A stretch of DNA of 47,053 nucleotides from Collinsella sp. (GTDB lineage: Bacteria > Actinomycetota > Coriobacteriia > Coriobacteriales > Coriobacteriaceae). The stretch covers positions 1 to 47,053 of the forward strand of contig DXMU01000048.1 in the NCBI GenBank assembly GCA_019414025.1, given 5' to 3'. Made by a program: the position numbers and the translations under genes. Under the pieces are notes generated by a model. The model was not told where the DNA came from. It made no database searches and saw only the letters and a program-made list of their open reading frames with translations. Numbering within the stretch: position 1 is the stretch's first letter; every line of letters starts with the position of its first letter. This document shows positions 42,010 to 47,053 of this stretch, piece after piece.

Positions 42010-43995
42010 TTAGTTCTGCGAGAAAAAGGGGAACTGCCTCGGATCAACCGGCGGATGCGGCATCGGGCCACCCTGGGGACTACCTTGCGAGCCGCCCTGA
42101 CCGCCCATCATCTTATCGATGGCGTCCTGAACCTCGCCCTCGAACTTTTTCATTCCCTCGTGCAAACGACGCTGACCGTCCTCAGAGCGCAGCTCCTCCA
42201 TTTGCTCGGGCGAAATACCCAGTAGCTCGCCCAGCACGCCCATCATCTCGTTTCGCACGCGCTCGCTCGTATCCTCGTCAGCAAAACGGCGCACCTCGGC
42301 GCGCGCCAGCGAATCGACCGTCATACGCTCCTTGCCGTTAAGCCCCAGGTCGGACCACGCGAGCATATACGGCCAGGCACGCTCGGCAAACGAACGGGCC
42401 GAGACGATCGGCGCCATCGGCAACATGCGGCGGGCAGCCTCACCCTGTCGAACGAGCATCAGCAGCAGCGAGCAAGCCTCAGGCTTGCCAGCGGCCATCG
42501 GAATGTCGTCGAAAGATCGATTGCGGTCCACGTGCGCCTCGAGCGCGCCATCGACCTCACCCGGCTCAAGCCCGCCAAGCAGCTGTGCCGCGCGGTCGAG
42601 CATATCGACCGGACCGTCGAGCGTCGAGAGCGCCTGCGCCAGCACGCGCTCCATACAATCTTCCACCGCGTTGAGCGTCACGAGCTCTTGGGGCACCACG
42701 GCAGACGTGCGGTTGCGCACACGCGCCACAAACTCAAGCGTCGACAGGTACACATCGCCAAAGGGCGCAAAGTCGCCCTGGTAGCCGCCGCAAAGCGCCG
42801 GCGCCGCCAGCGCATACTCGGTTTTGGACAGCGGGCTCAGCGCCATCGCACCCAGCTCGAGCGCCGTGTCCTCCAGCATGAGGCCCAGCGCGCGCGAGCG
42901 CAGACGCCCGGCATCGCCCGCCGACACGTCGCGATCGAGCACACGCGCCGCATCCGGTGCATCGCGCTCGACAGTGCGAATGTGCAGACGCTCGGCAATG
43001 GCGCGGACGGCGGCACAGCGGGCAGCCTCGGCCTCTTCCTGCGCCGGCGTAAAGATACGGTTGCGTCCCAGCACCAGGCCAATCACATTGCGCGGGCCCA
43101 GAGCGTCGACGGCCAGCGCCGTCAGCAAAGACGACGGCAAGTCACCCTCGAGTGCCACCACAGCACGCGAAGCACCGTGGGCTCGGGCGTTGTCGCGCAC
43201 GGCGAGCACCAGCGCCTGCCACAGCCACTCCTCGGAACGGAACTCGGGCAGTTCGTGATCTTCCAGGGCATCGAGCATCACGCCACGCTGAATCTCCTGA
43301 ACCAGCAGGCTCTCCTCAAAACACGGTGCGTGGGCCACCACGCGACCGCAGTCGTCGAGCACAAACGAACCGCCGGTATACACCGACTCGTCATAGGCAC
43401 CGACCGGCGCCATGCAGGCAAACCACACGCTGCGCTTGGATGCGATCTTGCGGTAGCTGCCGCTGCGAACGGCGGCAATGGCGGCAGTCTCGCGGTCGGT
43501 CATATCAAACGCGTTGAATTGGAAATACGCAATGAGGTCAACACCAGTCGGCAGCATCTCGAGTTCGCGGTCCAAGTCAAAAATCACGGCGATGCGCACG
43601 CCGTCCACGTCGAACACCGGCGGCGCCCAACGCGTGTCGTTGTTCTCACCACGCTGCAGGGCAATGCTCGAACGCGCCGGCACCACATGACCGTCCTTGA
43701 GCATCATGTAGTCGAGCAGCGGCTGGCCCTCAAACGAAACCGCCGCGGGCACGATGCAGATCATGTCAAGCTCCTGGATACGCTCGGCGACACCAGTCAA
43801 GCCGGCAAGCATGTCGTGCTCAAAGTCGGCAGTGCCCACCAGGCCCCCGGGCATGGCGCCCATAAAGAGCGGAGCCGGAACGCACAGCACGCGCGCCCCG
43901 CGCTCGTGGGCCAGACGAGCCTGGTCCTCGATGCGGCCGCAAATGCCCTCAATATCACCCAGGCGCATATCGATCTGTGCAAGCGCGAGCTTCAT
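42010..43995 (-). CDS. Degenerate NadE-like (glutaminase plus NAD synthase) protein, likely pseudoenzyme
   Basis: A 661-residue protein with the layout of glutamine-dependent NAD+ synthetase: nitrilase-type domain ~1-235, synthetase-type domain ~255-480, then a ~180-residue extension that ends Gly/Pro-rich. The key residues are gone. PEL (catalytic Glu) reads PAPL at 40-43; the nucleophile ICED reads IFDL at 138-141; the ATP-binding SGGxDS reads EGDLPS at 283-288. Surrounding scaffold survives (SLLTALAVDALGPRNVIGLVL, GDFAPFGDVYLSTLEFV). Neither glutaminase nor synthase activity is expected. It may have a structural or regulatory role. The ATG at 43995 has GGAAAGGG upstream. No true nadE is visible here. 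Confidence 0.85.
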   Translation of the reverse strand: MKLALAQIDMRLGDIEGICGRIEDQARLAHERGARVLCVPAPLFMGAMPGGLVGTADFEHDMLAGLTGVAERIQELDMICIVPAAVSFEGQPLLDYMMLKDGHVVPARSSIALQRGENNDTRWAPPVFDVDGVRIAVIFDLDRELEMLPTGVDLIAYFQFNAFDMTDRETAAIAAVRSGSYRKIASKRSVWFACMAPVGAYDESVYTGGSFVLDDCGRVVAHAPCFEESLLVQEIQRGVMLDALEDHELPEFRSEEWLWQALVLAVRDNARAHGASRAVVALEGDLPSSLLTALAVDALGPRNVIGLVLGRNRIFTPAQEEAEAARCAAVRAIAERLHIRTVERDAPDAARVLDRDVSAGDAGRLRSRALGLMLEDTALELGAMALSPLSKTEYALAAPALCGGYQGDFAPFGDVYLSTLEFVARVRNRTSAVVPQELVTLNAVEDCMERVLAQALSTLDGPVDMLDRAAQLLGGLEPGEVDGALEAHVDRNRSFDDIPMAAGKPEACSLLLMLVRQGEAARRMLPMAPIVSARSFAERAWPYMLAWSDLGLNGKERMTVDSLARAEVRRFADEDTSERVRNEMMGVLGELLGISPEQMEELRSEDGQRRLHEGMKKFEGEVQDAIDKMMGGQGGSQGSPQGGPMPHPPVDPRQFPFFSQN

Positions 43996-44031
43996 GGCTC
44001 AGCCCTTTCCGTCGTAAACCATCGAAATCGT

Positions 44032-44066
44032 AGTAAAAGCGCCGGCCGCATGATGCAGTCGGCGCT
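44032..44066 (-). terminator. Intrinsic terminator of the superoxide reductase gene
   Basis: On the minus strand AGCGCCG pairs with CGGCGCT, with an inner GCAT/ATGC pair, followed by TTTT. It lies 46 bp past the superoxide reductase stop codon. Confidence 0.75.
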
Positions 44067-44112
44067 CGCATGTGCATATGCTAGCTATGATACCCCGAGC
44101 GGGGGCGCGCTC

Positions 44113-44475
44113 CTAGAATGTCGCGGACCACAGCCCGTGCAGGTTGCAGTAGGCATAGACGGTACCGGTCTTGGAACCGCCGGCAAAAAACGTCGCGGGC
44201 TTCATGCCGGGCTCAAGGTAATGGACCTCTAAGCGGCCCTCGGCCTCAAGGGCGATCCACTCAATATAGTGCTCGGGCAGGCTGGGGTGCTCGACCGAGC
44301 CAACGCGTGCGCGAATCACGTGACCGTCGCGCTCGGTCTCGACAACAGGCACGTGCTTCTCGTGCGCCGCGTCCTCAGTGTTTGCGGTCAGTTCCGTGCA
44401 ACCGGCAGGGGTTGCAACGTCGTTGCCAAGGGCGGCAATGAGCTTACCGTCGGGGTCCTTAAAGAATTTCGCCAT
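44113..44475 (-). CDS. Superoxide reductase (desulfoferrodoxin/neelaredoxin type)
   Basis: It reduces superoxide to hydrogen peroxide at a mononuclear iron centre in the cytoplasm, an oxygen defence typical of anaerobes. The 120-residue product carries the iron ligands of centre II: EHPSLPEHYIEW (two His), and YCNLHGLW near the C-terminus (Cys and His). The N-terminal CxxC rubredoxin-like centre of full desulfoferrodoxin is absent; only one Cys is seen before residue 40. The ATG at 44475 has AAAGGAG 6-7 nt upstream. Monocistronic by its terminator. Confidence 0.92.
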   Translation of the reverse strand: MAKFFKDPDGKLIAALGNDVATPAGCTELTANTEDAAHEKHVPVVETERDGHVIRARVGSVEHPSLPEHYIEWIALEAEGRLEVHYLEPGMKPATFFAGGSKTGTVYAYCNLHGLWSATF

Positions 44476-44625
44476 GATGTTCTCCTTTGCTGACGTGCCA
44501 ATGTTCTTGACGGTTCTTATGCCCAAAGGCAGACAAACCATCCACGACATTGCAAATGAACACATAACGGGCGGGGACGATGGGGCAGCGTGTGCCATCC
44601 GTCCTGGCGGCCCCACCCGAGCGGG

Positions 44626-47053
44626 TTAGCGCCCGTCGCCGCCCAGCAGCGCCAGAACATCTTCGCGGGTAAAAAGCGCCGAGGAGATGCCGTCGCCGCC
44701 GAGCACGCTGTTGACCAGGTCGCGTTTGGACTCCTGCATCTGCATGATGCGTTCCTCGATCGTGTCCTTGGCGATGAGCTTGTACACGGTCACGGTATGT
44801 TGCTGGCCAATACGGTGCGCGCGGTCGGTCGCCTGGTCCTGCGCCGCCACGTTCCACCACGGGTCGTAGTGGATGACCACGTCGGCCGCCGTCAGGTTAA
44901 GGCCCACGCCGCCCGCCTTGAGCGAAATCAAAAAGACCGGAATCTCGCCCGCTTGGAACTGCGCGACCATCTTGGCGCGGCTCTCCTTAGACGAAGCGCC
45001 CGTGAGCTTAAGGAAGGCGATGTCCTCCCTGGCCAAGCGCTTACCGATGATATCGAGCATACCCGTGAACTGGCTGAACAACAGGATGCGATGCCCGCCG
45101 TCGAGTGCGCCGTGCACGAGCTCCATACACGTATCGAGCTTGGCGCTCCCCGCCTTGTAATCCTCGTAGTGTAGACGCGGGTCGCAGCAGATCTGGCGCA
45201 GCTTGGTGAGCTCGGCGAGCACCTTGAGTTTGTCCTTCTTAAACTCCCCAGCCTCGCGGTGCTGCACCTGCTGGGCGATGCGGTCCTGGTTGGCCAGGTA
45301 GAGCTTGCGCTGCTCGCCGGTAAGCTGCGCCATGACGGTGTCTTCGATCTTCTCGGGCAGGTCGGCCACCACGTCTTCCTTAACACGGCGCAGCACAAAC
45401 GGCGACACGAGCGCCTGCAGGCGAGCGGCGCTATCGCCCTCGGCATGCTCGACGGGGCTTTCGAATCGCTTTGCAAACGATTCACGCGTGCCCAGCAGGC
45501 CCGGCATCAAAAAGTCGAAGATGCTCCAGAGCTCGGACAGGCGGTTTTCGATGGGCGTGCCCGTCAGGGCAAAGCGCACGCCGGCAGGCAGGCGCTTGGC
45601 GGCGCGCGCCACCTGCGTGAGCGGATTTTTAATGTACTGTGCCTCATCGAGCACCACGCGGGCAAAATCCTGCTCGACGTACTCGTCGATATCGCGCCGC
45701 ATAAGGTCATACGACGTCACGACCACGCTATGCTCGGCCACGCCGGCGATCTGCACGCGGCGTTGAGCCTTGGCGCCCACAATGGCGCACACATCGAGCG
45801 ACGGGGCAAAGCGCTCCAGCTCGGCAGTCCAGTTGTACACGAGTGAGGCCGGGCATACCACGAGCGTGGGCTTGGTGTCCCCCGCCTCCACGCGCGCCAG
45901 AATATGCGCAATCATCTGGAGCGTTTTGCCCAGGCCCATGTCGTCGGCCAAGATGCCGCCAAGGCCCAGGTGTTCGAGCGAGCCGAGCCACTGGTATCCG
46001 TCGACCTGGTAGCCGCGCATCGTTGCCTTGAGCGATGCCGGCACCGTAAAGTCCATCTTGCCGAGCGTGTCCAGGCGCTCGACGGTACGGCGGAACGCAG
46101 CGTCGCGATCGGCCTCGAGCGCCGGCGTGCGTGTGAGCATGCTGTCGACGAAGAGGGTGCTCGACGCGGGAAGCGACACGCCGTCGAGCAGGTCGACGGC
46201 ATCGACACCCAGGTCCTCGGCAAGGCCAAACGCGGCGCGCGCCCCCTCGTCCAGGCGAATGATGTCGCCGGACGTAAGGCGCGCAAACGTTTGATGGCGC
46301 TTGTACGAATCGAGATAGACGGCAAGGTCCGCGGCCGAAAGCGCGCTCGCGCCCAGCTCGACATCGAGCAGATTGCTCTTGACGGTCGCACGAACCGAGA
46401 GCTTGGGCGCGGGGCGCACCGAAATCTGGCGCAGACGGTCGCTGAGCATGACCTCACCCAGCTCGGACAGGGCGGACAGACCCTCGGTCAGCAGGCAGAA
46501 CAAGCTCTCATCATCGCGCTCCTCAAACGCCAGACCGCCCTCGTAGAAATCGAAGTACATGGCAGCCGTGTCCATAACGCGAAACTCCGCCAGCGTATCG
46601 CGGGGCGGAACGCCGGGGCGTTGCTCTTCGAAAGGACTGCCCGGAGCACCAAGACTAAAGAGATCAGCCGACCAATCGCCGTAGGTAACCGTAATTTTGC
46701 AGGTCACAAGACCATCGTCGACGCCGATTGCCATGGCAAAGCTCGCCTCGGGTGCCACAGTATCGAGCGCGGCGGGCGCGGTGAGGTCGGTATAGTCGCG
46801 CAAAATGGGCAGCGCCATACGGCAGAACTCACCCACCTGCTCGGCGGCAATATGGGCGGGCGTGCGGCACGGCAGCAAGCGCGACAAAAAAGGTGCGGCA
46901 TGCTGAGCAAATGCAGCGTCGGTACGGCGCGCGCGGCGCGTGTCAACCAAGTAGGCGGCATCGCCCGACGCAAAGCAGTACATATCGGCGGGCAGGGGCC
47001 GGGCATAGCCACCCCAAGCCCCCCGCGCGGTTTTGGGGGGGAGAAGGGGGGGG
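44626..47053 (-). CDS. SNF2-family helicase-like ATPase, 5'-truncated by the window end
   Basis: A SWI2/SNF2 ATPase that remodels protein-DNA complexes by translocating on double-stranded DNA. The visible 785 residues from ATG 46983, and the frame open to the window edge, contain motif I DDMGLGKTLQM (~347), motif II DEAQ, GTPIENRLSELWSIFDFL (III), and in the C-terminal half FSQFTGMLDII, SLKAGGVGLNLTAAD and DRAHRIGQ (VI). The ~300 residues before motif I match the DUF/SWIM-associated N-terminal part common in Gram-positive homologues; the SWIM zinc finger, if any, would lie beyond the edge. The true start is not visible. Confidence 0.93.
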   Translation of the reverse strand, partial: PPLLPPKTARGAWGGYARPLPADMYCFASGDAAYLVDTRRARRTDAAFAQHAAPFLSRLLPCRTPAHIAAEQVGEFCRMALPILRDYTDLTAPAALDTVAPEASFAMAIGVDDGLVTCKITVTYGDWSADLFSLGAPGSPFEEQRPGVPPRDTLAEFRVMDTAAMYFDFYEGGLAFEERDDESLFCLLTEGLSALSELGEVMLSDRLRQISVRPAPKLSVRATVKSNLLDVELGASALSAADLAVYLDSYKRHQTFARLTSGDIIRLDEGARAAFGLAEDLGVDAVDLLDGVSLPASSTLFVDSMLTRTPALEADRDAAFRRTVERLDTLGKMDFTVPASLKATMRGYQVDGYQWLGSLEHLGLGGILADDMGLGKTLQMIAHILARVEAGDTKPTLVVCPASLVYNWTAELERFAPSLDVCAIVGAKAQRRVQIAGVAEHSVVVTSYDLMRRDIDEYVEQDFARVVLDEAQYIKNPLTQVARAAKRLPAGVRFALTGTPIENRLSELWSIFDFLMPGLLGTRESFAKRFESPVEHAEGDSAARLQALVSPFVLRRVKEDVVADLPEKIEDTVMAQLTGEQRKLYLANQDRIAQQVQHREAGEFKKDKLKVLAELTKLRQICCDPRLHYEDYKAGSAKLDTCMELVHGALDGGHRILLFSQFTGMLDIIGKRLAREDIAFLKLTGASSKESRAKMVAQFQAGEIPVFLISLKAGGVGLNLTAADVVIHYDPWWNVAAQDQATDRAHRIGQQHTVTVYKLIAKDTIEERIMQMQESKRDLVNSVLGGDGISSALFTREDVLALLGGDGR

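Overview
The window reads as chromosome of a gut actinobacterium of class Coriobacteriia, most likely Collinsella or a close relative. The grounds are GC-rich sequence with strong third-position G/C, Shine-Dalgarno-led genes, a folate one-carbon set (fhs, fchA, folD), a peptidase C69, large DUF4430 surface proteins and a bile-acid-type short-chain dehydrogenase. The genus call is inference; no rRNA or tRNA gene is present to settle it. The last ~45 bases are homopolymer-rich and look like a contig end.

Layout. 1-5.8 kb: an SDR resembling 12-alpha-hydroxysteroid dehydrogenase, a tail-anchored coiled-coil protein, several small intergenic palindromes, and a queuosine operon (DUF3267 membrane protein, queH, queA). 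5.9-14 kb: a divergent methionyl-tRNA-synthetase-like protein, an rRNA m5C methyltransferase, a 56-residue membrane protein, an unassigned TIM-barrel-like protein, DegV and class III fructose-1,6-bisphosphatase. 14-15.6 kb: two GtrA-family genes, then a non-coding array of five 62-bp palindromic units. 15.6-22.1 kb: a cobalamin riboswitch with its own promoter, driving a 1743-residue surface protein and a second DUF4430 protein. 22.1-27.9 kb: UbiB/ABC1 kinase with a phasin-like partner, dipeptidase PepD, a 230-bp AT-rich MITE-like element, and fchA-folD. 28-33.7 kb: two paralogous lipoproteins, a Tat-exported PI-PLC-like protein, a PH-like protein, an HTH protein with a possible CTG start, and a 30-residue ORF. 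33.9-37.7 kb: a zinc-ribbon gene split by an in-frame TAA, a cation efflux transporter and a membrane protein. 37.8-47 kb: fhs, ruvCAB under a LexA box, a NadE-like protein that has lost its catalytic motifs, superoxide reductase and a SNF2 helicase running off the window.

The most interesting unit is the riboswitch-led DUF4430 operon. DUF4430 is related to the C-terminal domain of the animal B12 carriers intrinsic factor and transcobalamin. Three such domains, plus a PQQ-type beta-propeller, sit on envelope proteins whose mRNA begins with a B12 sensor. I infer a cell-surface cobalamin capture system. Other points worth a second look are the NadE pseudoenzyme, the 62-bp array, the small palindromic elements with covarying hairpins, the promoter-spacer palindrome of fchA-folD, and the nonsense-split gene.
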